Origin: Zhengitettix transpicula | Lineage: Eukaryota; Arthropoda; Insecta; Orthoptera; Tetrigidae | Direction of reading: 5' to 3' | DNA length: 64,000 bases | Assembly: GCA_037074705.1 (NCBI GenBank) | Contig: CM073596.1 | Coordinates: 26,510,001 to 26,574,000, forward strand | Part shown: positions 24,560 through 37,617 of the stretch, piece by piece | How positions within the stretch are numbered: position 1 is the stretch's first letter | Layout: every line of letters begins with the position of its first letter | The notes under the pieces: generated by a model | The model's input: the letters and a program-made list of their open reading frames with translations, nothing else | Databases searched by the model: none | Told to the model about the DNA's origin: nothing | Position numbers and translations under genes: made by a program

Positions 24560-26890
24560 CGGGTCGTGGTCACACCAACCGGATTTATGATATTTATTTA
24601 GACTACGGTAGGTTACTATTTATTTAAATTAAGTTTAAATCCATTCTCAACTAGATTTGAATAGACACCGCACCAACATAAATTATGGTGACAAAAATAC
24701 TTGTAAGAATGGCCCTTTGAGAACCACCGGATAAAGCAAATACATTTTCCGGATATTATAGGTTCGAAAGTAGAGTATAAAGGCGTCTAGGACAATGTTA
24801 ACACGATCAAAATAGCAGTCCTAAAGGATAATTGGTCACCTTGAAATTTATATTATGTTTGTTCACGTTCCAATCAGAAAATGCACGAATGTCAATAGCA
24901 ATAACGCAATCAACTGAAACTGTATGGACACGCAAATTTGAATATCACTACAGTTTACCGTTACTAAATATGTCAATACTGACGAAACCCACACATACAT
25001 AGTCTTGAATGTGTATACTTTTCAGTGAATTAAAGTGTGATATGTCACTGAGTTGCGTTCGCACTCTACTTAAGTGTCACGTCTTCCTTAACGTGAACGA
25101 TATTATATTACATATACATAACTTCAAATAAATAATTGGAAAATATATTTACAAAAGCCAAAGCAGGCTCTGACTTCAAAGACGTCACTGAATCGCCCAT
25201 CATGATGACTTATATAGCGTTTTATGTCATTTACGAAAACCATCTTAATATGTCATCAAACGAACGAAAATAAAGTCACTTAAAGCCCTGAGTCAATTAT
25301 GACGAGGAGTTCTACATTATTATCACAGAACCAGTGAGTGCTTGAGCCTGTATCACGTTGTTTCGTAACAATGTGACTATTAATTTTGTCTTTATCAAAC
25401 AGCTATTTCAATTTTACAAATATTCAATAAATGGTTTGAAGACATCCAAATTCTATTTATTTCTGACTGATAAAATGTGGTGTTATTAAAATTCTTAATA
25501 AATTAATGTTAATTATTCTTTAAATAAATCATATAGTAGTTTTGTAGACAGTACCCTTTATTTAGTTTCAGAGTTGTTAATTCGGGGACAGTAGAAACTT
25601 TCTATAATTATGGTATTTTATAAATAACTGCCGGTAGAGAAGTAATTGTGAAATTTTATTCCCGATAATGCTGTAGTCGTAGAGATTAAGACGATCGAAT
25701 CCGTGACCCTCCGTTCCAGACAATTTAACCACAGGATCATTTAACCTCAGTTGAACTTTCTTCCTGCAAACAATTTAGGGGCCACTTCTTTTCTGCTCGA
25801 ATAGACAAAGATGAAAGTGCCGCCTCGCCCATTGTTAAGGAGACGTACGTAATTTTCAAGGTGAAGGTGGCGGTTGTGTTCCGCAGGTGAAAGCTTTTCT
25901 CTACCACCTTCCTTCCTTCCTTTACCTTCCTTCCTCACCACCTCTCTCTCTCTCCCTCTATAATACGATAATACGGTAATAACATGGTCGTGAGTGAGTG
26001 TAGAGTGCAAAATTGCCGCGTGTCTATGTGTGTGAAAAATTCCCGTCCGGTGAAAACCCATTCCTTCCCTTGGTACTTTATACACAATTTGCTCATCTCG
26101 GAGCTTCTGTGTTGTTCGTTAATAATAAGTTGCGACTACTGTCTGAAACTTTTCCTTTTAGTTTGCAGTTCACGAGCGAAAGTCCAAACTTCTATATATG
26201 GAGCACAACATTAAATTCCCATTCAAACTCTATTCTCTGAACGGCTAATAATTATTCAAAAAACAGAAACAATATTGTTAATTATAGAAACGAAGGTTTA
26301 GAAATAGAAAAACAGATTGCAGAGATACTTAATATTTTGATAAGTAGAACATCCAAAAATAATAATAAAATATATTGTAACCAATTTTAAGTTTTTTATG
26401 TTGATGTGGATATGTTTACATGCATGTATAATCATATATATATATATATACATCAAAGTCAAAAATCTATATATATGTATGTATGTATAGATACGTGTAG
26501 GTAAATAATAACTAACAACATGATAAATCGTTACTATAGTATCGATTTTCGATTGTAATTACACACACTGAACCACCTAATGGAGCAGTTTAAGAACGTA
26601 CCTTGTTGAATAAACAACACAGTTTTACATTAGTGACTAATATTTTTAAAGTTATGGTGATTTTAACTATAGGATAGGAAGGTATGTTATAGTGAGGGTT
26701 TTGCAATGTATTCTTTACTTGATGTTTATATAAGTCGTAACGTTTGATTGTTCATTCAGATGATTATATACTAAAATTCCACTTCATGAAATTTTTTGCA
26801 TTATAAATCCAATCCTGAATTCCGCTTATTTCAAGTTTTCGTCCTTCGTACTTTTTTGTTTCAGAGATAGTCATGAGAGACGTAAATTCT
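24560..26890. other. Intergenic, nothing identified
   Basis: No exon or element recognised. A purine/pyrimidine-biased patch at 25900-25965 and (AT)n at 26433-26451 followed by GTAT repeats are the only simple-sequence features. Confidence 0.35.
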
Positions 26891-26895
26891 TGTCT

Positions 26896-27075
26896 TCTCT
26901 ACTTCCTGTCCAACCTCATTGCTACAGCAGATACGTAGATGGCATTTTTCGTATTGTTAATACCTCTCAAATCAACCTTATAGTTAATACGTTTAATAAT
27001 TATCACCCCAACTTACAATTCAACCATGAACTTGAATTTAACCATTCTCTTAATTTCCTTGATTATTTTAATGAA
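26896..27075 (+). mobile_element. PLE reverse-transcriptase fragment
   Basis: The + frame reads CYSRYVDGIFRIVNTSQINL followed by NTFNNYHPNLQFNHELE and HSLNFLDY. YVDG stands in the place of the RT active-site box (YVDD in PLEs), so one catalytic aspartate is lost here. The LNFLD block is shared with the copy at 12919-13930. No endonuclease part follows, so this is an isolated fragment. Confidence 0.72.
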
Positions 27076-27102
27076 GTACCGGATGCTTTAATGATCTTTT
27101 GA

Positions 27103-29589
27103 GTTTTGTTAGCTCCAAATAGAACATGAGAAAACAAAACTGTGCTTGAAAGCGACGGGATATTTAACACGAGAAAGAATACAGGTTGTTTGGAAGGAGG
27201 AGAACAACACAACCTCTTTGTTCTGTTTGCTTGCCATTTCTTTCAATTTTTTTTATTCGTCTGCGAGTTCGTGTACGAGAGGAAGGAAAGTGGATGATCC
27301 GCCCTTGACCTAGTTTTTCACGTCTTTGGTAGATGAATTAAGGTCCACTTTCCTTCTAAGGTAGAATAGTAACTTCAGCAGAACTGACTCTTATACATCT
27401 GTAATTCAAAAGGACTCGCGGAAGTCAACGTGAAAACAAAATAAAAATATAAACTACAGGTTCTTTGGAACGTTTCTTAGTTCCAAGCGCAAACGTTCTG
27501 TTCGAATCTACTTTAATGTGGACAAAAGTAAATTATGTCTATTGTTTTTGGAGTGAGATTAAAAAGACTTTAAATATAAATAAGAATAGCCCCTCAAATC
27601 TTTCAGGGCGTTATAAAATTTGATTATTTTTTCCTCACGGTATCTGTGGACGTCTAATTTAATAACAGAAAGATATTCAACGGCGACTTCCATTCCGTTA
27701 CACACACACAAATATAGGTGTAAGACCTTACACCGGATCTCGGCGTAGAGTGTCGATCGCAGTCATGCAGAACTGACTGATCCCCGAACATGGACACCGC
27801 AGATAGGATTCCATAGGCATCCTGATTCACCTCTCGATCTCTAGTTCCAGACTGCCTGACAATTCTAGTTTTGAGATTGCTTCTTTTGTTCTGTATATTT
27901 AGACTGTAATTCTCAGTCTCTATTTCTTCACTAACGAAAATTCACATATAGGCCTGGGCTGAGCTTTGTTATAATTTGTTTTATGTTGTTGAGTCAGTCA
28001 AGCTCAGCACTATAGGCTGTTTTATCGTCCAATTGGAAATATCAGAGTAATAACAGGTTATGATAAAAAAATCTGTACCGGACTTAGTTATTAGAGCTGA
28101 GCTTCGTTTGAAAGCATTGTTTTCTGATCTTGAATTCAGATCGTAGTATTTAAAGTGAAATAATATTAATATCTACTGTATTTTCAGTATTATATACTTT
28201 GCGCATAATTATTAAAGTTTCTTAAATCCAAAGGTATCCCAGATTTTAGATCAGGAAACTTCACTATTTCAATTGAACCAAATATAAAACAGTTAATATC
28301 ATAAATATTAATTTTTAAAAATTATTTGAAAATCATTAAGAACACTTTCAAGTTGCCGGACAGTATAATCCTTGAAATTATGAAAAATTGTTGCTAGTTA
28401 CGTGTAATAAAATAGAAGACATTCTTAAAAGATATATTTAGCTGTTTTTTGATATTTAAAAATTATTTGAGTGACTAAAGGAATAGACCAAAATATTGAA
28501 ATTCGTTTCACCTATTTTGAGTTCGTCATCTGGCTAGTGAGTTGTGTCGTTCTTACATATCTTAGTTTTTTAATCAACAAGAGTTTCAGAAACGTTGTGT
28601 GATGGTTATTTCATCACTTAATATTGTATGTTTCTTTTTTGATACTTTTTATACTTCGCAATAGATCATTTATAAATGTTACGCAGGTAAATTTAGAACT
28701 GAACGTATTAACTTTCTTTTATAATGAAACTAAATTTTCGCATGATTATGTCTTATATCCTTCAATCTGATTCTATAATATAATTTTAAAATAAAGGTAA
28801 TAATAAAAATTATCATTTTGAGAGCAAATAGAATCCAACTTGAGCCACCATATTCATTTTAAAATTTTACATAAGTGAAAATAAATTGACCGCGTTGACT
28901 CGAACTTATTCTCGCTTTTCCCTCGTTTGACGTCGGCCACGAAGTGTAAGGGGTTGTTGACCGTGATCTACGAATGATTTGCTTACTTCACCTGAGCACT
29001 CGTAACAACATCACCAGGTGACACCCGTACAAAAGAAAAAAATTACAACACGACTGGATTAAATATCAATTACCGACGGTTGTCCATCTATTGCGATTTC
29101 TCCGATCACGTCGTATTAGGAAGACGAGAGAAAGCGCAAATACCGGGAAAGTTCTGCGATTTTTTTATGAAAAGACATGAACAAAGAAAGAAAGAAAAAA
29201 GCGTGTTAATGAGAGGAAAGACGGAAATTATTAACCACCACATAGGCCTTTTAACTGTATGGAGATTGCCGAAATTCCGTCAAAGTAAGTACAAAAGTAG
29301 GTTGTTAAACTTTATTAAAAATAATAAGAAATAAATTAAACTAATAACAAATTAAAATATATTTTCCGGCGAATGAAAAAGAGGAAATAACTAAAGGAGA
29401 CTAACAGCAGCAAATATCTGTCGTAAATTTTATAATTTATTTGAAATCAAAAAATTATTTAATATATTTTCAATTTATTTTTCCAGATGTAAAGAAAACA
29501 CAGGCAGTTACATCTGCTGGCAAGATCATGGCGTCAGTTTTTTTGGATGCGTCTGAATTTTTTTTGTAGGTGCAGACAGGCAATGTATA
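27103..29589. other. Intergenic, nothing identified
   Basis: AT-rich. A GC-richer patch at 27690-27860 and another at 28900-29030 have no coding signature. Confidence 0.35.
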
Positions 29590-30030
29590 CGGTAACCCAC
29601 ATAGTGGCAACTCCCCTCTTATAGGGAGTGAAAGGGGGATGCGGAAAGGTATAGCAAGGTAGCCAAGGGTTAACTAGGGCCCCCGGGCTATGGTTGAAGG
29701 ATCCTACCCGGCAATTCGCCTCAAAGTGATGCAGGGAAAACCTTAGAAAAACGTGCATCAGGTAAGTCGGGCATTCGGTATTTGTCCGCAGGCGGGAGAG
29801 GGGTTTTCTGTGGGGTCGCAGCTTTCCTTACGCCGTGCCTTGACCAGTTTAGGAGGCAGCTGGCCGACTATTCTAGTAGGAATAACGGAAACTTTTACCG
29901 TATGTCCAAGGTCTGCGACCCCGGAACATACACCTCTCAAAACAGGCCGAGTTGCCTCGGCATGTGGGAACCTTAGTTCAAAAAATCAGAGAGATGTGAA
30001 TACATCCCCAAAGATAGCCTCCGCCTGAGC
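29590..30030 (+). repeat. Family S repeat, longest + strand copy
   Basis: Order of landmarks: ATAGTGGCAACTCCCCT, GAAAGGGGGATGCGGAA, AGGGTTAACTAGGGCCCCCG, GGATCCTACCCGGCA, GCATCAGGTAAGTCGGGCAT, GACCAGTTTAGGAGGCAG, CGTATGTCCAAGGTCTGCG and a final CTCAGGGGAGG. About 440 bp, clearly GC-richer than its flanks. No terminal inverted repeats and no A-tail were seen. A frame with RMSKVCDPGTYTSQN recurs as RMSKVCDRGTHKSQK in the copy at 59395, but stops differ between copies, so coding is unproven. Confidence 0.8.
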
Positions 30031-30069
30031 TCTCAGGGGAGGTTGAATGCGTGAGGAATAATTTTCAGT

Positions 30070-30426
30070 GGTTATCTTCAAAAAGGAAACACAATCAACA
30101 GCAAGTATTATGCGAACTTATTGGAGCGTTTCATTGATGAAATCAAGAAAAAAACGATCGCATGTGGCGAAAAAGAAAAGTTTAGTTTCATCGCGGGAAT
30201 GCACCAATTCGCAATAAATTATCGTGGTTTCCAAAATCAATGAGTTAAGTTCTAATCGTCTCCTCAGGCAGCCGATTCGCCTGATTGGCTCTTTCCAAGC
30301 TTGAGAAAAATGGCTCGGTGGTAAAAGATTTGCCAACAATGAAGAAGTGGAGTCTGAGGTTGATGGCTATTTTGAGGATGTTAATGGTTCTCACATTAAA
30401 CAAGGTATCGAAGCTATTGAACATGG
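30070..30426 (+). pseudogene. Mariner transposase relic, C-terminal half
   Basis: The + frame at 30070 reads GYLQKGNTINSKYYANLLER, then INYRGFQNQ and a stop. After frame changes it continues DSPDWLFPSL and KWLGGKRFANNEEVESEVDG (about 30308-30370), ending HIKQGIEAIEH. These are the mariner blocks around the second and third catalytic aspartates, but the HQDNA-type motif reads IAGMH and the PSD motif is deleted, so it is inactive. It lies directly after a family S copy. Confidence 0.85.
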
Positions 30427-30439
30427 TTATTTTTCCCCC

Positions 30440-33000
30440 CAATTTTTTAAAATTTTCATGGGTATGTCGGGTACTTCTGAGACTATCCTCGTTTAAACGA
30501 AAACAGTAAGAGTACAGCACGGACATTAAAAAGGAAGAGAAAAGTACCGCATGACCATTATTCATAGAATTATTTTTTGAAGAAAATTCGTTTTCTAGAT
30601 TCTTTTTCCAAATCTTTCTGAGAATTTGGGTGTTCTTCAAGGGATGTTTCTCACGGAACATACAATTCTGATTGATTGGAACTCCTTTTGGCCATTTCCG
30701 ACTCCTGGGCTTTTTCTTGGTTCACTTGTTAGCGGCTTGGGACTTGAGTGCGATGGTATGTGCGAGGTCGTGGGAGGTGTGGGTGTGTTGAAGCAGCGTG
30801 CCTGGAATACCTGCCATTTCCCCTTCTCTCAGCATCTGTAGTCATACATTGCCTCCTTCAGTCTACAATTACTGAAACGTTGCTATTCGGGACAAGTTAC
30901 AATTGAAACTTCCGAAAGTCATTGCCAGATAAATTTAGGAGGCACGTAATTGTACGTCTCGTATTTTTAGAGTCAACCCGAATAATTCATCGAAGTTTAT
31001 TTCAGATAATTATAAATGCAAAGCCCATGATTCACTAAAATCGACTGTAGATACAATTGAAATGGGATTTAATTGCAGGTGTAAAAATATTATGAAGACT
31101 GACTTGTCAAAAGTAGATTGATGTCTCTGACTTTCATGAAGGCTTCTTAGAGCGTTCCTTCGTCAACGACCTAGTTTAGTTGGGGGTGAACTCTTGGGAA
31201 AATAGAGATTAACTAAGTATTAATTTAAGCCGTCTTAAAGCAGGCTCAGACTCTGCGCCTGTGCTTCTCAGATAATAATTCAGCGTGCTGAGAGGCAGAC
31301 CATCAGAAATGCCCGAGGAAGTAATTCGTGATGAAGCACATGAGCCATGGACAAGAATTGTGGATCCTTATTTTTTTTTTTATGAAAGGTCGCCGTCGTG
31401 TCTGGCATATGCTTTGTTACGCAACAATAATCCGTTTGCGGTCCATAAAATTGCAGGAAAGTTCACGGACGAGACCAACTACATGAAACAGAGTCGGATG
31501 ACTTTTTAAAAATAACAATCAGACCTTCTCTACACACGTAGTAATTACGTAATCAAAGGCCAATAAGAGATCAGATTAAAACACAAACAAATGATCCCGA
31601 ATTCCTTAAGAAATCGACTTCACAATATTTCTAGAAGTAATTCAGAGATCAAGGAATTTCCTTGTTTCTACAGTTTTCGTAACAGTTAACTTTTCATTGC
31701 CAACTGCGAATCCTCCTTTCAAATGTTTTAAGTATCAAACCAGAATAATTTTATTTTGTCGAAAATTAATTTATACCAAAAGAAAAATCCTGAACACAGA
31801 AGAAACACTGTCACGAGATTTGACATAATTTTTCTTCATTTCGTGGTACAGATAGAGAAAGATCTTCCACACGTTTGGTGGAAATTTGTTTCACTGCACC
31901 ACGTAGACACTTTGCGATAAACTTGTTGAATGCTAAATCTCACATTCGCTGTCGCTTTCCCACGGAGCATTTTTATTTCTGCTACTCGTTATTCTCTTTA
32001 TCTTGCACTCCCACACCTCCCGTCATCTTCACTTTCTCTCTGCCTCCGTAAATTGTTTTTCGACGACCAAAATAAACACATGGAAGAACGACAAAAAAAA
32101 TTCATAGGAAAGTGAACTTTTATGCAGACATCCTGGCAATCTGGACGGGAAAGTGGAGGAGGTCAGCAGCCTCGGCGGACTCGCCGGATCGCTTCCCCAT
32201 TTTAGGAGATGTGGGCGGGGACAAAGTAGGTTATTTATGCAAACACATCAACAGGTACCGGGATGAAGGGCAAAAAAAGTCAATAAACGAGAGGAGAAAG
32301 AGTTATTAGACGTAGATAGGAACTGTATGTTAACCTGCTGTTCATTCGCATTACTAGCACAAAAGAACTACAGTGAGGTCGTTCTAAATTATGAGGTCTC
32401 GCAAAATAGGGTATTGGAGAAAGAATTAAATTGAATGCCAGAAATATTTATAAACTAATATAATGACACAATTCACAATTAAAAATTCAAGTAAAGATAA
32501 ACCACACAACCTTTCATCCCGACATTTGGTACCTCTATTACAATCATAATAAAATGGAATATTATACGATTATTCATGGAAACCGGAACCAAAATGGAAG
32601 CTTTGTACGAACGTTAAGTTTTGTAGGAACTAGTAAAATAAAGCGGCCGAAGACAGCGCCTCCGGCGGCAGTTTTAGCCCCTTGCGTTACTTTACTCGAC
32701 ACGTTTGGCCTTTCTAGTATAGATATACAGATGTCGAGTTTGGTATCAAACTTCCCTAACTACATCATAGATTAAACACTTTCTAATTGAACATTGTTAA
32801 ACATATTTCAGTGGTTGGCAGAATATAATTTGAAATCGTGGATATAAAGATAAAACTAGTACTATAGATTAGTTTGAGAATAATTATTAAAAACGTTTAG
32901 GCCAAAGCTAACAAGCGTCAAAAGTGGGAGATTAAAAACTAAAAACCTAATAGGACAGTAAAATAAACTATAGTCGGCAACAGAAAGGAAAGTCACTCAG
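30440..33000. other. Intergenic, nothing identified
   Basis: Several ORFs of 60-75 codons in GC-richer patches (31240-31510, 32110-32310), none recognisable and none flanked by convincing splice sites. Confidence 0.35.
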
Positions 33001-33009
33001 TGTTTCAGG

Positions 33010-33197
33010 ATGGCCAACTTAATTAGATTGAGACCCAGAAACAGATGGCTATCTCAGATTTTAAAACACCTGCGTGTAGGAAAAAGGCACGAACACTTAA
33101 AAATTATATTGGAAAAAATCGTTGTCAAAGTCACGAGTATTATCAGAGATAATATTGTTCCGGTGTTCTTAAGCTTTACTGAGAGAAGTAGAAGGTA
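33010..33197 (+). CDS. Possible exon, unrecognised basic peptide
   Basis: ATGGCCAAC follows TTTCAG by one base and the frame stays open for 62 codons, with a donor-like AAG|GTAGGT at its end. The peptide is basic and helical-looking (IRLRPRNRWLSQILKHLR). The splice-site pair makes an exon possible, but no neighbouring exon or family was found. Confidence 0.2.
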
Positions 33198-33199
33198 GG

Positions 33200-36100
33200 T
33201 AGAATTTTAAATAAACAATATCTTCAGGCGATGTGAGAAACGAATAATTCGAATAGTAAATTTCAAATCTGTAGGTTAAGGTGAAGGAATGAGACAAATT
33301 CTAATACCAGCAAGAAAAAATTATAAACACTATGTAGTATTTTCCAATTTCCTCACTTCATTTATTTGAAAATTCAATTATTTTATTAATTTTAAATGAT
33401 AAAAACCACAAATAACAGTTTCTCGTACAAGGACTCACAAAGTTTCGAGACCAGAAAATATATTAAAAAAATTTAGACTTATAAATAATAATCAATCTGT
33501 TTAAAACGTTTCCATTTTCATCGCGTAATCTAATAAAGTTCTTTTAGCCTTTTTAGAAGCGTAAATTGACTCAAATTTTCTATACGACGAGAAGAGGATT
33601 TTCCTGATACTGATTATAATAATAATTGTTTTGTACTGAAAGAGATTTTAATTAAAAGTGCATTATTTTTGTTGTTTCTGAGATACTTTAACTGAAATTG
33701 TACTATCTTTGGCGTTTTAATGTTTTTTGACGGATCGAAAGATATTTTTTTTGAGTAATACATGACACGAGAAGTTAACAACCTAGTTTTAAGTTTATAA
33801 TTTTTTAATTCTTAATAATAATATCTAAAAAACCTTAAGTTGAGTTCTACAATATTAATTATCTGTCAATGAAGCTAAACTTATTTAAACAAAATTGCAG
33901 ATTTTATAAATATAATAATAAATATATATGTTAAGAGTGAGCGTTTATGTCATCTGTTTATGTATTTTTATCGTAGAGGCGAAATAAAACTACAACAACC
34001 CTATTTTCCCCCTTTTTAAAAAAAAGAACTGTTACGTGAGCGAAAGGAGCGAATTCTCTGAGTTGAAGCAGTTAGAGACAATTATTTGAGTGTAAAGAGA
34101 ATGAGACGATGTATTTTGTCTCGTTCGTTAAGAAGTGAATGGGTATATTGTATGTGTGTGTTTAAGTTTTCAGAAGCCGTGGCTACTTTCTGTCTTGGCT
34201 TCTGCAAAGTGGAGCGAGGTTGAACAACTAAAAGCAAACGACTCCAGTCAATGGCCTCTCACCAAACACCAAAAACTGCACTTGGTACACCCAAAAATAA
34301 ACCGCAAACGAGATACACACTTAAAAGAAAAAGATGATAATAGTTTATATAAAATATATAGAAAACATTTTCTACACACGGAGTTTCTGTTGAATGTTCA
34401 CCGTCTTTTCCACAATCTCAGTATAAACACTATATTCATATTACTATTATTTGATAAGCTATTTCAAGTTAAACGAGAAATATGTTGCACGAATTCCTCG
34501 CCTTAAGTGTTAGGATCTTTTCGCTCGATTTTACAGAGGACAAAGCAAGACGACTTGTTTGGAAACACAGGACCCCCCCCCCCCCTCTCTCTCTCTCTCT
34601 GTAATTCTGAGCTTCCGTCTTTCATGAACTCATGGTTTGTGAGTGACGTCTTTCAAAGCTTTCCAAAGATAACACCGTTTTCACAAATTATAAAGAGAAG
34701 AGGAGAAACATAAAAAACGGCTTCGAAAAGTCAATATAAATACCAATAGTGATGAAAACTCCCAGAAAATTTCAACATTCCTGCCAATGAATTATTTCGA
34801 AAGTTGGGAGCTCACAACATTATTTAGAATTGTTAGAAACACACGTGGCAAAGAAAATAAGTTTTGCCTTGACATAGCTTAGAATCTAGTAATTGTAATA
34901 TACCTTTATATTTTGCAAGAAATAAATTTTACTGAGAAAAAGAAGAAACAATTATAAATGATAATGGGATTATTGTTTACAAAATATAACAATTATTTAT
35001 TTTCTATTAAATTTACTCAGTCTCAGGGGATTTCGGACCGGAGCAGAAACAACACACAAAAAAACTCACAAATAGGTTAAGCATATTTTCATCTGAGTCG
35101 CCCTCACCGTCGTTCGTTGATTGTTCCTCACAAATAATTGATCAGTGAATCGGTTCATTTCTGGAATAGTTTTTTCATGGATAAAAATCTCTCAACCCCA
35201 CTTCCACTCACCCATACTGTATCTTCTTTTTCCACACATTCAGTGTCCATTACTGCCATGTCCTCCCCTTGTCTTTGCTTGTCCTCAACGTAACAAAAAA
35301 AAATAATGTTACTACTCATTGATCAATACTCGCTGAAATTGTTCAAATTATGACGATTAACCGCGTCGAATTTTACTCGTATAGTTTTATGCAATATTGG
35401 ATACAAAACCAGACGTCACCTTAGCCTTTCTGTCTGTCACTGTGAACTTCATAAAAAAAAAGTCGATCCGACCGTTTTCATGTCAAAAGCGAACAAAATA
35501 AGCGGGTTAGGCATAGAATTTAGATAAACGAACATTGGTGTTGAGAACAAATCAGAACATTCGTTTCTGCACGATTAACCGACCTTACAGTAAAAAAAAC
35601 CCTTTGATATACTCGTAAATTTCGATTTCCAGAGGATATCGAAAGCTGACCGATGCAAGTATTTAAATTTAACGTATTCGCCCGTACTTTCTCCCTTGAG
35701 AGGAAGTGGGAAGGAATAATCTGTTAACTGCGTGACCGAGGAAAGCGATGGATTCACTTGCATCCATCTATCAGACACCCCGAGAAAGTCTAATCTGGAC
35801 CATTCATCGACTGTGGGTCGATAGCACAATTCCATAGAATAGGCGCTACCGACACGCGAGAAGCGGCATCGATCTATTGTACTCTTAAATCAAGTTTTGC
35901 AGTATTAAGCACTATCACTCATAGATTTGACACCATAATAATAATCGAAATAAATGTACGTGAGAAAAAAACACTTAAGTTAACTAAAAACGTATCCTGT
36001 GTTATGGAATGCAAGATTACGTGCAAGTGGAAATTCGACCGTTCGAAAGCTTGAATATTGGAAAAGATAAGAAGCTTTCAACAAGTGCTACTGTTGACTG

Positions 36101-36865
36101 ACTAATGTGGAGACGAATAGTTAAATCGAAAAGAAAAATGTACAGGTCAACATAATTTTATTAAATACGTTGAGCATTTTCATACTACCATTTTACAAGA
36201 GGACCAATGACTTCTAGGGGAGCTGCGAATAAACCTCTCAAACTGCTACAGGGCTGGTCAATAGACTAATCCAAGACCAAGCAAAACTCGATGCATTTTG
36301 TTCTTCCTTAAACAGATCAGCCTATAGCCAAATGAAGTCACATCAGGTGGGTGCAATCTCATACGTCACTCCTGTTCACGAAGTCGACCAGAATTAATTT
36401 CTACTACGAAAGTACGAGATTCATTGTCCTGCGACCGTATACTATGTATACGGAGAGAGATTGTGGGGTAAGATCCAGAAGAAGCACGGTACTGTTAATT
36501 ACCTAAAATACATGTCTTCGGCATATAACAATTTTGAGTCCCGAGAAGTGTTGCGGGCCATCGGAAGATCTTGACAATTCTGTCAAGATTGCCTGGATTG
36601 GGTGCTCCAGACACTGAACTCAAAATACCGGTACCACTAAGTATCATGAATTGACCATACACGCACAGAACCAAATTTTTGACCCTGAGTTGATGTGGAG
36701 GTCAAAATAGTTAATGTTAAAGAATAGTATGGATTGGATTCAATTTGATTGATACGTCATTATTTGTCAATGAACATTTGTACACTGAGCAATCTGTAAC
36801 TTAAATTCTACGTATATAGTACATACAAACCAGATTTTTGTTTAACAAAACTCTGTTTCTGACAA
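33200..36865. other. Intergenic, nothing identified
   Basis: C13 followed by (TC)n lies at 34573-34600. A perfect 9-bp-arm hairpin, ATCTTGACA-ATTC-TGTCAAGAT, lies at about 36569. 36180-36660 has mixed composition suggestive of an old repeat but nothing nameable. Confidence 0.35.
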
Positions 36866-37617
36866 TCTATATAATAAAAAAGGGAGTATATTTGTATGTA
36901 TGTATGTTTGTATTTACGTTGTTCTTTATACAAATTTTATCGCGTGGACAGAATGCAACAAAAATTGGTATACGTATTCTGCCAAAATCGAGAACCGGTA
37001 CTGTGGGGGTGAGAAACCCCTAGAATAAACGTGAAAATAATTATAATTGAAATAAGTTACGAATTAGTGTTAAATTACTGCGCGAGACGATGACATCATA
37101 AGTTTTCAAGACATTGACGCATCCTAAATATAGTTCTGTATTTCGTAATGAAATAAAGCAGAAATATTTTTATTTAATATAAAGTATACATGGGGAAAGA
37201 ATTATAATTAAAAACCGTGATCATTAAATATTAATTTACTGCGCGCCAAGAGACAATGACGTCACGCGAGAGAAAGACGTTACTACGCAACGAACGAAGG
37301 AGATTATTAGGAATTAAATAAAGCAGAAATATTTTCTTTAAATAAAAAGTATAATTTTATGCAGCAATATTCCATCGAATGATAATAAAGAAGAATACGA
37401 ATTACTTTACCATCCTTGGGGAAAATGTAAGTTAATTTTCGCGCTGTATTAGTTGTGAGTCTAGCTAACAATTTCATCAATGTAATATTTCGTAATGTAT
37501 GAAGACTGAGTGACGATTATATCCTGAAATACTCAAGGAATATATTTAAGTAATCAATTAAATACTTTTTCGAGTTTATATAAATAAGTACACGAGCAAC
37601 GCCGGGCACCTAGCTAG
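36866..37617 (+). mobile_element. Non-autonomous Helitron-like element
   Basis: It starts TCTATATAATAAAA after an A and ends CTAG before a T, as Helitrons do (A|TC...CTRR|T). The 5' part has GTATGTATGTATG repeats and the end is GCCGGGCACCTAGCTAG. Two related units of about 165 bp, each with TTACTGCGCG and AAATAAAGCAGAAATATTTT, lie in tandem at 37028-37190 and 37192-37365. No Rep/helicase frame. The 3' hairpin is weak. Confidence 0.5.

Noticed and set aside
25747..26085. 112-codon ORF on the - strand
   Set aside because: Arg/Lys/Gly-rich because of a pyrimidine-biased repeat on the other strand. No support.
29753..30028. 91-codon ORF in family S as a gene
   Set aside because: The sequence is an interspersed repeat, and the frame is broken in other copies.
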